Below, piece by piece: positions 17,660 to 27,631 of a stretch of 64,000 nucleotides of DNA. Position 1 is the first letter of the stretch, and the number at the start of each line of letters is the position of its first letter. Source of the DNA: Brevibacterium zhoupengii (GTDB taxonomy: Bacteria > Actinomycetota > Actinomycetes > Actinomycetales > Brevibacteriaceae); contig NZ_CP088298.1 of assembly GCF_021117425.1 (NCBI RefSeq), positions 3,286,001 through 3,350,000 of the forward strand, given 5' to 3'. The position numbers and the translations under genes are program-made. The notes beneath the pieces were generated by a model. It worked only from the letters and a program-made list of their open reading frames with translations, did no database searches and was not told the DNA's origin.

Positions 17660-18682
17660 CTACGGCGTTTCCCCATGCTGGTGCCGTTGCTGCACCTCGC
17701 CGAGGCTGAGGCCGGACTCGAATCGTCGTGGTTGCCCGGTCAGCGGATCCTCAAACCCGATCGACGCCGCCAACAGCTGCAGCGGCGAGCTGAAGTCATA
17801 GGGATCCGGAGCACGGTCGACGGGATAGACCGGGTCACCGAGGATGGGCAGCTCGAGCGAGTTCATATGGACCCGCAGCTGGTGAGTCCGACCCGTCAGT
17901 GGTTCGAGCTGGTATTCCCCGATCGACGGGCACTCCGCCGATCGCCGAGGTGGGGGCACGGTTACGTCGGACCACCTCGGCGAGGGTGGGGTGCGTTCAC
18001 CCAGCAGGCTGATCTTGGAGAATGCGTTGGGTTCGCCTTCGACCTCGAGGACCTGTCTGCCGCCGCGCGGTTTGACCAGCCTGGACTCTTTGATGAGCGG
18101 GAGCTCGAGGTCTGCTGGCGGCAGCGCAGCGAGGGCGCGGTAGGTCTTGGTCACCAGCCGGTCCTGGAACAGGCGCTGATAGCGGCCGCGGGTATCGGGG
18201 CGCTTCGACAGGATGAGCAGTCCCGCTGTGACGCGGTCGAGGCGGTGGATGGCCACCAGATCGGGTTGGTCGAAATCCAGGCGGGCCCGGGTCACGACGC
18301 ATTCGCGGACGAAGCGGCCGTTGGGAGTGCTCGCGAGGAAGTGGGGTTTGTCGACGACGAGCAGATCGTCGTCCTCGAAGACCACGGAGATCTCGAAGGG
18401 AATCCGCTCCTCGGCCGGTACCGGCCGGTGGAAGAAATAGAAGCCGCCGGGGACCACAGCATCGTCCCAGTGAATCGGCTCGCCCGTCTCATCGCGCATA
18501 TCACCCGAAGTGAGCAGGCTGCGCCGGGCCTCATCGTCGGCCTCGGGGAACTCTGCCTCCAGCCACTCGCCGATCGTGTCCGGGACCGGAAGATGGTTCT
18601 TGTCGTGCGTCGCCTTCCCACCAGGAGCGCGCAGCGAAGTCGCGGAGATCCCTTCTCGGGGTGGGAGCGGGCTGCGTGGCAT
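17660..18682 (-). CDS. RluA-family pseudouridine synthase
   Basis: Pseudouridine synthases of this family isomerise uridine in rRNA or tRNA. The catalytic motif HRLDRVTAGLLIL holds the conserved Asp. Other family features are DDDLLVVDKP, LVTKTYRAL and the C-terminal LEPLTGRTHQLRVHM. The 340-residue protein has an N-terminal extension with an S4-like segment (about residues 35-75). Odd: between LLGER and EYQLEPLTGR lies a Pro/Arg-rich insert (residues about 228-254) whose DNA contains two inverted copies of the CCACCTCGGCGA motif found between genes. The exact RNA target cannot be told. Confidence 0.88.
   Translation of the reverse strand: MPRSPLPPREGISATSLRAPGGKATHDKNHLPVPDTIGEWLEAEFPEADDEARRSLLTSGDMRDETGEPIHWDDAVVPGGFYFFHRPVPAEERIPFEISVVFEDDDLLVVDKPHFLASTPNGRFVRECVVTRARLDFDQPDLVAIHRLDRVTAGLLILSKRPDTRGRYQRLFQDRLVTKTYRALAALPPADLELPLIKESRLVKPRGGRQVLEVEGEPNAFSKISLLGERTPPSPRWSDVTVPPPRRSAECPSIGEYQLEPLTGRTHQLRVHMNSLELPILGDPVYPVDRAPDPYDFSSPLQLLAASIGFEDPLTGQPRRFESGLSLGEVQQRHQHGETP
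17942..17983. repeat. Inverted pair of the CCACCTCGGCGA motif inside a coding region
   Basis: TCGCCGAGGTGG (17942-17953) and CCACCTCGGCGA (17972-17983) are perfect 12-bp arms with an 18-nt loop. They lie in frame in the pseudouridine synthase gene and encode the Pro/Arg-rich insert. Confidence 0.8.
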
Positions 18683-18818
18683 CGGATCAGTCTAACTGTC
18701 GACGCGATGCCCGATGCGGCACCGACGCCATGCCGCACTCGACTCTGAGCCGGCACAACGCGCCGTGGGCTCGCGAAACGTTCCGTGGGCCTGCGAGAAA
18801 TCTGGGGCGCGGAGTCCT

Positions 18819-19277
18819 ATGGTGGGAGGTATGGACAACACCGAACTGACGGAAGAGTTCCTTCTCAACGAAGTCATCGCTCCGGTTGTTCTCAGGCTGT
18901 TCGCCGATGATGAATGGGACAGCTTCGGGGTGAACCATCCCACGGCCGGTGAGGAGACCTGGGTCGTCAGCGTCGTCGCCGACCAGGAGGCTGTCGACAT
19001 CCCCCTCGAATACGCAGAGGGATCCGAGTCGGTCGATGACCTCCAGCACAAGCTCATCGCCGAGCTCAGAGCATTCATCGACCGGTCGGAGTTCGGGCAG
19101 CGCCGCGATGAGGACGAGCCGCCCGATGAACACATCGCTGCTCACCTGAACGCGAGCCGGCGCCCCCTCCCGAACATCACCGGGCGACCGGAGTGTGTGA
19201 TGCGGACGCTGAGGATCCGCTCGCGCAACCTCAGACTCGACCGGCGCCGATGCCGCTCGGCCCACCGCAGGGGCTGA
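18819..19277 (+). CDS. Hypothetical acidic protein
   Basis: I do not recognise a family. The product (about 152 residues) begins MVGGMDNTELTEEFLL and is acidic over residues 5-115 with mixed alpha/beta character. It ends in an Arg-rich tail (RIRSRNLRLDRRRCR). Two starts are possible: 18819, with GGAG 4 nt upstream, or 18831, where GGAGG is too close; I chose 18819. It is divergent from the pseudouridine synthase gene. No membrane segment or signal peptide is seen. Confidence 0.6.
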   Translation: MVGGMDNTELTEEFLLNEVIAPVVLRLFADDEWDSFGVNHPTAGEETWVVSVVADQEAVDIPLEYAEGSESVDDLQHKLIAELRAFIDRSEFGQRRDEDEPPDEHIAAHLNASRRPLPNITGRPECVMRTLRIRSRNLRLDRRRCRSAHRRG

Positions 19278-19328
19278 CTCACGCCTCCAGCCCTGGTCGG
19301 ATCACGGCTCCTGTGGTGCACTTGGTGC

Positions 19329-19724
19329 ATGAGCTTCGACGCGCACCACATTTCGCAGACGATCCACTGCAACCCTTCCGACATCGCAGTCTTTGCCGGC
19401 AATCCGGCGAATCTCCCGCAGTGGGCCGCTGGCCTGAGTGAGGGCATCCGCAACGAGGCAGGGAGATGGATCACCGATTCGCCGATGGGTGAGGTCGAGG
19501 TCAAGTTCCGTCCGGGCATCGAGTTCGGCATCCTCGACCATGACGTGATCTTTCCCGACGGTACTGCCGTGCACAATCCGCTGCGCGTGCTCCACAACGA
19601 TGACGTCAGCGAGATCGTCTTCACCGTCTACCGCCTGCCGAATGTCAGCGACGAGGATTTCGCCCGGGATATCGCGGCAGTCGAGAAGGACTTGGAACGC
19701 CTGCGCGATGTCCTCGAAGGCTGA
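19329..19724 (+). CDS. SRPBCC (START/polyketide-cyclase-like) family protein
   Basis: The 131-residue protein has the short helix-grip layout of SRPBCC proteins: an N-terminal strand (HHISQTIHCNPSDI), helix NLPQWAAGL, middle strands GEVEVKFRP and a long C-terminal helix (SDEDFARDIAAVEKDLERLRDVL). Such proteins bind small hydrophobic ligands, but the ligand here is unknown. The gene is 51 bp after the hypothetical gene and on the same strand, so the two may be co-transcribed. Confidence 0.72.
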   Translation: MSFDAHHISQTIHCNPSDIAVFAGNPANLPQWAAGLSEGIRNEAGRWITDSPMGEVEVKFRPGIEFGILDHDVIFPDGTAVHNPLRVLHNDDVSEIVFTVYRLPNVSDEDFARDIAAVEKDLERLRDVLEG

Positions 19725-19833
19725 GACCCGATTTACTCCCACCGCCACATTCATGCAAGGATTCTTGTATCGGATTCGGAACCATGTAGTCGACGATGCA
19801 CTTGCACCGTCGGGCAAGAGCCGTGAGGCGGTC

Positions 19834-20298
19834 ATGACCAACACAGACGACAACGCTTTCGCGTTGACCCGCACATGGGTGAACACCGTGGTGGCCGTAC
19901 TCGTCCTCGTGGCAGGTCTGCTGCTCTACCTGCCTTTTGCCAACCAACACATCGGAGAAGGCACCTTCCTCTCGGTGCGCAGTCTGCACGACATGTCTTA
20001 CGTGCTGCTGGCACCGGTGATCACCATGGTCGTTATGCTGTTTCTTCTGCGTCGATCCCTCGGCCGATTCCTCGCCTACACCTATGGCGTACTAGTCGTC
20101 GCTGAAATTGCCGCTGCGTTGATCAACGATGTGCTCTTCTCTCGGTTCGGTTACTTAGACAATGAGCTTTTCCCGACACTCACGGTAGCCGTACCGGTCA
20201 TCTGTATCTTCACTGGTCTGGCGGCAGTCTTCGTGTCGGGCGAGTCGATCGTGAGAGAACTGGCAAAACGTCGACGCCGCAGGCCAGTTTCCATCTGA
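19834..20298 (+). CDS. Four-helix membrane protein, unknown function
   Basis: The 154-residue product has four predicted transmembrane segments (about residues 15-35, 55-75, 84-104, 121-141) and a basic C-terminal tail (ELAKRRRRRP). I know no function. The frame is open well upstream, overlapping the SRPBCC gene in a different frame. I chose the ATG at 19834 because GAGG precedes it and the upstream translation looks non-coding; 19753 is an alternative. Confidence 0.65.
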   Translation: MTNTDDNAFALTRTWVNTVVAVLVLVAGLLLYLPFANQHIGEGTFLSVRSLHDMSYVLLAPVITMVVMLFLLRRSLGRFLAYTYGVLVVAEIAAALINDVLFSRFGYLDNELFPTLTVAVPVICIFTGLAAVFVSGESIVRELAKRRRRRPVSI

Positions 20299-20356
20299 CG
20301 ATCAGTGCACAAAGCTCAGAACTCAGTGCTCAGCGCTGGCCGTCTGATATATGCCA

Positions 20357-20388
20357 TCAGGCGCACAACCACCTCGGCGAGGGCCTGA
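20357..20388. terminator. Hairpin with gene-end motif between convergent genes
   Basis: TCAGGC (20357-20362) pairs with GCCTGA (20383-20388). The loop carries CCACCTCGGCGAGGG (20369-20383). It sits between two convergent genes and probably serves both as a terminator, although no T-tract is present. Confidence 0.5.
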
Positions 20389-20390
20389 AC

Positions 20391-21812
20391 TCATACCGCC
20401 TGAAGAGCGTCCACTGGACTGATCGATGTCGCCGCGCGTGCTGGGGCACGGCTGGCGGCGAGCACGGCCAGAAGCGAGCCGGCGACGACGGAGATGATGA
20501 CCCACCAGGGCACGGACGGAGCGAAGAATCCGGTCAGCGGTGACAGCAGCACCAGCGCACCGATCCACCCGAAGGCGATCCCAAGGGGCACGGCGACCAG
20601 GCAGGCGGTCACACTTAGCTGCATGCCTTCGGCGACGATCATGCGTCGCACCCGTCGCGGAGTCTGGCCGAGGGCCATGAGCAGACCGATCTCCTGAGTG
20701 CGCTGTCGCACGGAGAGAGTGAGGGCGTTCGCGACTCCGATGACGGCGATAATGACGGAGAAGAGGACCATCCCGAGGAAGAACATCATCGTCTGGTCGA
20801 TGACGGTCTTCAGCACATCCTCGAAGCCGCCCCACCCGTCGTCGCCGAGCGATTCGGCGTAGTCGAGAAGCTGATCTCTGAAGGTTGTCATGGCCGTGGC
20901 GAACATGACGATGAGGGTGATGCCGATGACGAGTCCGATCACCGTGCGCGCATTGCGGGTGGGGTGGCGAGCGATCGTCGACGCAGCCAGACGTGCGGTT
21001 GCCGTTCGGCCGAGCAGCCACCCGGTCAGCGTCTGCAGCGGCGGAAGGATCCAGGGGTTGCCGACGATGACACCGACGAAGGTCAGTGCGGCACCGACGG
21101 CGACAAGGAGCACGCCCAGTACACTCACTGTGTTCCCGCTGGCACCGACGATGCCGCTGATGAGAAGGGTGATCCCCATGGACAGCAGGATGAGTGCACC
21201 TGCCAAGGCCCCCATCGACGCGCGTGTGTCTTCGGGGCGACGTTCGACAGCCTGCGAGGTGGCCTCGATCGGCGAGATGCCGCTGATGCGTTGGGCGCCC
21301 AGATACGCGGAGAACCAGGTCACGACGATCGTCGCCGCCCCGGGCAGGAACATCATAGGGCTGAGCAGTTCGGGTTCCACGGTGATCTGTTCGCCGAGGT
21401 AGGCCGTCGTTGCCTTCGCGAGTGCAGTGGAGACGAGGAATGCAACGACGGCGCTGGGTATCGAAACGAGCAGTCCCTCCACCGAGGCGGCTCGACGCAG
21501 CCGTCGTGAGGAAGCTCCTATGAGCCGCAGCAATGCCAGTTGGCGGCTGCGCCCGGCGATGATGATGGAGAACGTATTCGCGATGACGATGCTCGAGACG
21601 AACAGTGCGATGACGAAGAAGACCAGCCCCACCATTGTGAGCAGGCCCTGCGCGGTGTCTGACTCGGAGACGATCTTCGCTGACGACATCCAGGCGGTGA
21701 GGATCTCGATGCCCTGCATGATGACGGTGCCGAAGAGTGCCGCAATGAAGACGACGAGGAAGCTGGGGGCGAACTGCCGCGGGTTGGTCCGGATCTCCCG
21801 CAACGGGTTCAT
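20391..21812 (-). CDS. FtsX/MacB-type ABC transporter permease
   Basis: The 473-residue membrane protein has two FtsX-type halves, each with large soluble regions between transmembrane segments. Helices lie around residues 18-38, 60-85, 110-130, 150-170, 205-235, 290-310, 345-370, 395-425 and 435-455. The second half contains GVANALTLSVRQRTQEIGLLMALGQ (first 20 residues shown to AL), the usual motif in DUF214 permeases. It overlaps the ATPase gene by 4 bp. These pairs export or handle lipoproteins, peptides or antimicrobials; the substrate is unknown. Confidence 0.88.
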   Translation of the reverse strand: MNPLREIRTNPRQFAPSFLVVFIAALFGTVIMQGIEILTAWMSSAKIVSESDTAQGLLTMVGLVFFVIALFVSSIVIANTFSIIIAGRSRQLALLRLIGASSRRLRRAASVEGLLVSIPSAVVAFLVSTALAKATTAYLGEQITVEPELLSPMMFLPGAATIVVTWFSAYLGAQRISGISPIEATSQAVERRPEDTRASMGALAGALILLSMGITLLISGIVGASGNTVSVLGVLLVAVGAALTFVGVIVGNPWILPPLQTLTGWLLGRTATARLAASTIARHPTRNARTVIGLVIGITLIVMFATAMTTFRDQLLDYAESLGDDGWGGFEDVLKTVIDQTMMFFLGMVLFSVIIAVIGVANALTLSVRQRTQEIGLLMALGQTPRRVRRMIVAEGMQLSVTACLVAVPLGIAFGWIGALVLLSPLTGFFAPSVPWWVIISVVAGSLLAVLAASRAPARAATSISPVDALQAV

Positions 21813-22651
21813 CGGCGCCCTCCAGACTCCGCTGCATACTGCGGGGTCCGTCCGGTTTGTGGTGAGGATCCTGCGTCCGCGTTCTCGGCAGCCTCGGCCT
21901 GCGCGTCGAGGTCGAGCATCGTCTGCGCGATCACCTCGGCGCTGATCGAGTCGTTGAGCTCAGAGACGGGCGTGCCGTCGGCGATGAACACAACCCGGTC
22001 GGCATAGGCAGCCACGATCGGATCATGGGTCACGAGCACGATCGACTGACCGAGCTCGCGCACTGCCTCGGACATGATGGCCATGACCTCGCGGCCCGAC
22101 CGGCCGTCGAGGTTGCCGGTCGGTTCATCGGCAAAGAGGATATCCGGTCGGGTAGCCAGAGCACGGGCGATGGCCGTGCGCTGCTGCTGCCCGCCCGAGA
22201 TCTCGCTGGGCCGATGCTTCAGCCGCTCGTCGAGGCCGAGCCGCTTGATGATGCTGGAGATCCAGGCGCGTTCATCGGCGTTTGGCCTGCGATCGTCGAG
22301 TTCGAATGGCAACATGATGTTCTCCCGCACCGTGAGGGTCGGCACCAGGTTGAATGCTTGGAACACGAAGCCGATCCGCCGCCGGCGCAAGGCCGTGAGC
22401 TCGTCTTCACGCAATGCGGTGATCTCACGTTCGCCGATGTGCACAGTGCCCGAGCTCGGCCGATCAAGCCCGGCGAGGATGTGCATGAGGGTGGATTTGC
22501 CCGAACCCGAGGGCCCCATCACGGCCGTCAGGTGTGCGGGGGCGATATCGAGGGAGACCTCGTTGAGAGCGACCAGCGCTGCCCCGTTCGGATCAAAGAT
22601 CTTCGAAACATCACGAAGTTGAGCGATGGGCATCGGTGAGGCGGTCGTCAT
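21809..22651 (-). CDS. LolD/MacB-type ABC transporter ATP-binding protein
   Basis: The 280-residue ATPase has Walker A GPSGSGKSTLM, Q-loop VFQAFNLVPTLTV, signature ISGGQQQRTAIARAL and Walker B ILFADEPTGNLD, all of the LolD/MacB class. A C-terminal extension after residue 245 is low complexity. The frame extends 8 codons upstream to a TTG, but the ATG at 22651 has AGGGA 5 nt before it and is chosen. It is paired with the downstream FtsX-like permease. Confidence 0.9.
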   Translation of the reverse strand: MTTASPMPIAQLRDVSKIFDPNGAALVALNEVSLDIAPAHLTAVMGPSGSGKSTLMHILAGLDRPSSGTVHIGEREITALREDELTALRRRRIGFVFQAFNLVPTLTVRENIMLPFELDDRRPNADERAWISSIIKRLGLDERLKHRPSEISGGQQQRTAIARALATRPDILFADEPTGNLDGRSGREVMAIMSEAVRELGQSIVLVTHDPIVAAYADRVVFIADGTPVSELNDSISAEVIAQTMLDLDAQAEAAENADAGSSPQTGRTPQYAAESGGRR

Positions 22652-22809
22652 GGGGTCCCTACATTGTTGCGTCAATCTGTCTTGTCCAGACTAACGACCC
22701 TCGGGCGCAAGAAACATAGGATCTGACTGATCAGTAGGTGTGAGCCGCCTGTACAGCACGGGGACGACGACAGGACGAACAGCCTCGGCGGGTGAATTCG
22801 ATGGGTGAA

Positions 22810-22850
22810 TACACGTGTGGCCCGGAACCAATTTCCGGGCCACACGTGTA
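22810..22850 (-). terminator. groEL terminator, perfect 18-bp stem
   Basis: Arms 22810-22827 and 22833-22850 are perfectly complementary with a 5-nt loop (outer sequence TACACGTGTGGCC). It lies 46 bp after the groEL stop codon and also ahead of the ABC pair. No strong T-tract is present. Confidence 0.7.
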
Positions 22851-22895
22851 TCAGGTCAGCGCATTCACTGCGCGCCGATGCGAATCAGATGAGGA

Positions 22896-24515
<1,620 letters not shown>

Positions 24516-24524
24516 TCAGGGGAT

Positions 24525-24818
24525 TCAGCCGATGACGGCGAGCACGTCACGAGCCGAGAGCACGAGGAACTCTTCTCCTGCGTACTTGACTTCGGTGCCG
24601 CCGAACTTGGAGTAGATGACCTTGTCGCCGATGGCCACGTCAACTGGGACGCGGTTTCCGTTGTCAGCAACGCGGCCTGGGCCCACTGCGACAACTTCGC
24701 CTTCCTGAGGCTTTTCCTTGGCGGTTTCGGGAATGACCAGACCACTGGCGGTAGTCTGCTCTGCTTCGACCTGACGGATGACAATCCGATCTTCGAGTGG
24801 CTTGATGGAGACCGACAT
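24525..24818 (-). CDS. groES: 10 kDa co-chaperonin GroES
   Basis: The 97-residue protein caps the GroEL ring. It shows the family start [15 protein letters not shown], the mobile-loop region [20 protein letters not shown] (20 residues) and the C-terminal [17 protein letters not shown]. It is the first gene of groES-groEL, with an AGGGAGAGGG-type ribosome binding site and two CIRCE operators upstream. Confidence 0.97.
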   Translation of the reverse strand: MSVSIKPLEDRIVIRQVEAEQTTASGLVIPETAKEKPQEGEVVAVGPGRVADNGNRVPVDVAIGDKVIYSKFGGTEVKYAGEEFLVLSARDVLAVIG

Positions 24819-24928
24819 ATCGGGCCCTCTCCCTTCGCTGGGTTCAATTCTTCTTTGAGTCAGACGGCGGCTGCTGCCATGAACCTCTCGTCGTCGCGGG
24901 TGCCGAGCGATTCGACCGTCTCATAAAA

Positions 24929-24955
24929 CTGGCACTCACTGAGTGCTAGTGCTAA
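24929..24955. promoter_or_regulatory. CIRCE element 1 (HrcA operator)
   Basis: Read on the minus strand: TTAGCACTA-N9-GAGTGCCAG, two mismatches from the CIRCE consensus TTAGCACTC-N9-GAGTGCTAA. It overlaps the expected transcription start of groES. Confidence 0.82.
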
Positions 24956-24959
24956 TTCG

Positions 24960-24988
24960 ACTTTAGAACGCTCTTAGCACTCGGTCAA
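24960..24988 (-). promoter_or_regulatory. groES-groEL promoter
   Basis: On the minus strand TTGACC (24983-24988) and TAAAGT (24960-24965) are 17 nt apart, a good -35/-10 pair. CIRCE 2 covers the -35 and CIRCE 1 covers the start region. Confidence 0.65.
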
Positions 24989-25000
24989 CTCGAGTGCCAA
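24974..25000. promoter_or_regulatory. CIRCE element 2 (HrcA operator)
   Basis: TTAGCACTC-N9-GAGTGCCAA, one mismatch from consensus, overlapping the -35 box of the groES promoter. The remaining sequence to 25153 shows no gene. Confidence 0.9.
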
Positions 25001-25153
25001 GGATTGTCCACGCTCTGGGCGAAACTCCAGAAAAGGCGCTCGAAGACCGCCCCGTGGCGGCCCTGAGACGGTCCTGGCACGGCGCTGGCACCAACTCATC
25101 TCCCATGCGCCGCCAGCAGAGAACTCCCATTTGGCATCGGTGGTGAATGCACA

Positions 25154-25186
25154 AGTGCGGACCCGGGATAATCCCGGATCCGCACT
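25154..25186 (-). terminator. rpfB terminator
   Basis: AGTGCGG (25154-25160) pairs with CCGCACT (25180-25186), extended inward by CCGGGAT pairing with one mismatch. It lies 68 bp after the rpfB stop codon. Confidence 0.6.
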
Positions 25187-25253
25187 CGGTGCATGTTGCC
25201 TATAGCGTCAGCTCATATGCCTATCGCTTCAGGTCAGAGGTTACACTCTGCGA

Positions 25254-26498
25254 TCAGGCGCAGGCCCACTGTCCCCAGCCGGCTTCAGCCTGGAGCTTCT
25301 TGGCACGATCGAACTGCTCCTGGGGGCTGGCATCGATCGGGTTACCGCTGCCGCCCATGGACTGCCATGTCTGGAGCTTGAACTGGAAGAGACCGAAGTG
25401 TGCATGGTTCGACTGGTTCACAGCGCGCGGGTTGAATTCCGACTCACACTTGGCGACCTGGTACCACTTGGATCCCGGTCCGCCGAGCATGTCCTTGATC
25501 TCCTGGGTGCTCATGTCGCCACCGCCGCCGGAGCCGCCGCCGGTGCTGTTGTCACCGTCGTCGGAGCCGCCTGAACCGTTGTCGGAGCCGCCGTCGCCGG
25601 TTCCTGCGTCCGAGCCGTTGTCGGAGTCGTCCGGCTTCTCCGCGGGGGCTTCCTTCTTCTTGGTGCCCTGGATGACAACCTTGGCCTTAGGCTCGGAGAG
25701 GACCTTCTCGCCCTTCTTCTCCTTCTTCACCTCATCGCCGTTGACGGTCTTGACCTTGTAGGAGACCTGCTTCTCGCCGTCCTTGCCCTCTTCTTCGACT
25801 TTGGTTTCGCCGACGTAGAGGTCGTCAGACTTCTTGGTCTCGGTCTTGGCCTCGATGGCCTGCTTCTCCTTGACCGTGTCGTTCTTCACACGGTTCACGG
25901 TCAGAACCTGGCCGTCGGAGACCTTGGAGCTGAGCGGTACGGAGAGGAAGTCGTCTTTGTCGAGTTTCAGCTTGGTCTCGCCGAGGGCTTCCTTGGCGGT
26001 GCCTGCTGCGGCCGAGACCTTGTGGTCCTTGCCGTCGGCAACGATGGTGAGATCCTTGGCGGTCGTCACATCGATCTTGTTGCCATCTTCTTTGAGCTTC
26101 TGATTCGGCTCAGCATTGAGATCGGCGTGCTTCGCGTCCACACCCAGGTCGGCCAATGCCTGACCAACAGTGTTCGCGTTCGTCCACTCATTGCTCTTAT
26201 TGCCGTCGACGGACAGTGAGAGCTTCTTCGCGGTATTGACGGTGATCGTCATATCCCGCGAGATCTTCTTGTCTACGCCTGGCTTGATCTGGTCGCGCTT
26301 GTCGATGTCGAGGTCGCGGCTGTCGAGGACATCCCCCACGGTACCGCCGAAGGTCCGAACTTCTTCGGACTGACCGTTGACATCAAGGGTCACGGGCTTG
26401 TTCATGGTAACCACGGCACCCGTGCCACCCACGAGTCCGGTAATCACAACCGCCTGTGCAGCAATTTGCACTTTGCGGTTCTTGAGAAAATCAATCAC
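25254..26498 (-). CDS. rpfB: Resuscitation-promoting factor RpfB-type muralytic protein
   Basis: RpfB-type proteins are secreted or membrane-anchored lytic transglycosylase-like factors that help dormant actinobacteria regrow. The 414-residue protein has a basic N-terminus and membrane segment (about residues 12-32), three DUF348 repeats (about 34-190), a G5 domain (about 195-275; KSDDLYVGETKVEEEGKD), a Gly/Ser/Asp linker (about 285-335) and a C-terminal Rpf/transglycosylase domain. The last has VAKCESEFNPRAV with the probable catalytic Glu, then HFGLFQFKLQTW and a closing WGQWACA with the partner Cys. The gene follows tatD and metG as in many actinobacteria. Confidence 0.92.
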   Translation of the reverse strand: MIDFLKNRKVQIAAQAVVITGLVGGTGAVVTMNKPVTLDVNGQSEEVRTFGGTVGDVLDSRDLDIDKRDQIKPGVDKKISRDMTITVNTAKKLSLSVDGNKSNEWTNANTVGQALADLGVDAKHADLNAEPNQKLKEDGNKIDVTTAKDLTIVADGKDHKVSAAAGTAKEALGETKLKLDKDDFLSVPLSSKVSDGQVLTVNRVKNDTVKEKQAIEAKTETKKSDDLYVGETKVEEEGKDGEKQVSYKVKTVNGDEVKKEKKGEKVLSEPKAKVVIQGTKKKEAPAEKPDDSDNGSDAGTGDGGSDNGSGGSDDGDNSTGGGSGGGGDMSTQEIKDMLGGPGSKWYQVAKCESEFNPRAVNQSNHAHFGLFQFKLQTWQSMGGSGNPIDASPQEQFDRAKKLQAEAGWGQWACA

Positions 26499-26536
26499 AA
26501 AAATATCCCTGGGGCAGAGGTCATCAACTCATCTAC

Positions 26537-26554
26537 TGTAACCGATTCGTTACA
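26537..26554. promoter_or_regulatory. Inverted repeat TGTAAC-N6-GTTACA in the rpfB promoter
   Basis: TGTAAC (26537-26542) and GTTACA (26549-26554) flank 6 nt about 40-55 bp before the rpfB ATG, with a further half-site TGTAAC at 26578-26583. GTAAC-type half-sites are typical of response-regulator sites on actinobacterial cell-wall genes (MtrA is one possibility). The regulator is not identified here. Confidence 0.5.
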
Positions 26555-26659
26555 AGATACGCAAAACATTACGAACATGTAACAGCGAGGGTCCCGAAGT
26601 TGGCGCTCTGACCAGGACTTCCCCGTGTTTCCGGGCTTCGTCACAATCGTGACATTTAC

Positions 26660-26706
26660 CCGCCGAGGTGTCTGATCGAGCGTCATCCTCTCCCTCGCCG
26701 AGGTGG
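26660..26706. repeat. Two copies of the gene-end motif after tatD
   Basis: CCGCCGAGGTG (26660-26670) and CCCTCGCCGAGGTGG (26692-26706) lie between the rpfB promoter and the tatD stop codon. On the minus strand the second reads CCACCTCGGCGAGGG directly after the tatD stop. Confidence 0.7.
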
Positions 26707-26710
26707 CTGG

Positions 26711-27631
26711 TCAGTCCCAGCCTCCCAGCGCGGTCTCCGCGTTCTGCCATACCGCTGAGCAGAGGTCCTCTTCGCTCATCCCCCGCACCTCGGCGAGCAT
26801 GCGTGCCGTGACTGCGGTCAGATACGGGCCTCCCGGTTTGCCACGGTGCGGGTGCGGGGTGAGGAACGGCGCGTCGGTCTCGGTCAGCAGCCGATCCAAT
26901 GGGGCAGCGGCTGCCGCGCGGCGGAGTTCATCCGCGTTCTTGAACGTGAGGTTCCCGGCGAACGACATGTAGTACCCGGCCTCCGCGCAATCGCGGGCCA
27001 TCGCCTCGTCGCCGGAATAACAGTGGAAGATCGTCACCTCGGGTGCGCCTTCCTCCTTGAGGATGCGCAGCACGTCGGCGTGTGCCTCACGGTCGTGGAT
27101 CTGCAGGGCCTTGCCCGTGCGTTTGGCGATCTCGATGTGGGCGCGGAAGGAGCGCTGCTGTTCGGCGACACCGTCTTCACCGGTGCGGAAGTAGTCAAGG
27201 CCGGTCTCCCCCACCACGCGCATGCGGTCGTTGGAGGCCACGAGCGACTCGATCTCTGTGAGTGCATCGTCGAGCATGCCTCGCTCGGCCAGCCTCGGCG
27301 CTTCATTCGGGTGCAATGCCGCGCCGCCGAGCATCCACTTCCGGCCCTGCTGTGACTGCTGGGTGACCAGCTCGGTCGTCCACCGGGCTGCCGGCAGGTC
27401 GCAGCCGATCTGCACGATGCGCTGGACGCCAGCCGACTGCGCGGTGTCGAAGAAGAAGTCGAGGCTCGGGAACTCCTCGTCATCGTCGGGTCGCACCTCT
27501 GGTTCGGGTTCGCCGGCGCCCAAGGGCAGTCGCACACCCGTGCAGATATCGAGATGCGTATGGGTGTCGACGACCGGGTGGGCAAGCGGCTCAGGCACCG
27601 GAGGATAGGTTCCGGCGGCGCGAGAGGCCAT
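26711..27631 (-). CDS. tatD: TatD-family metal-dependent DNase
   Basis: TatD proteins are TIM-barrel hydrolases with 3'-5' exonuclease activity linked to DNA repair. The 306-residue protein has the metal ligands VVDTHTHLDI (residues about 21-30), GETGLDYFR, QIHDREAH, IFHCYSGD and TETDAPFLTPHPHRG. It has a longer N-terminal loop than usual (EPEVRPDDDEEFPSLDFFF, 19 residues). The start overlaps the metG stop by one base, so they form an operon. Confidence 0.93.
   Translation of the reverse strand: MASRAAGTYPPVPEPLAHPVVDTHTHLDICTGVRLPLGAGEPEPEVRPDDDEEFPSLDFFFDTAQSAGVQRIVQIGCDLPAARWTTELVTQQSQQGRKWMLGGAALHPNEAPRLAERGMLDDALTEIESLVASNDRMRVVGETGLDYFRTGEDGVAEQQRSFRAHIEIAKRTGKALQIHDREAHADVLRILKEEGAPEVTIFHCYSGDEAMARDCAEAGYYMSFAGNLTFKNADELRRAAAAAPLDRLLTETDAPFLTPHPHRGKPGGPYLTAVTARMLAEVRGMSEEDLCSAVWQNAETALGGWD

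Noticed and set aside
20323-21837. 504-codon minus-strand frame overlapping the FtsX-type gene
   Set aside because: Shifted frame of the permease gene; the translation is His/Arg/Gly-rich and has no transmembrane pattern.
26499-26710. ydaO/c-di-AMP riboswitch before rpfB
   Set aside because: This class often precedes rpf genes, but the leader is short and I found none of its conserved blocks.
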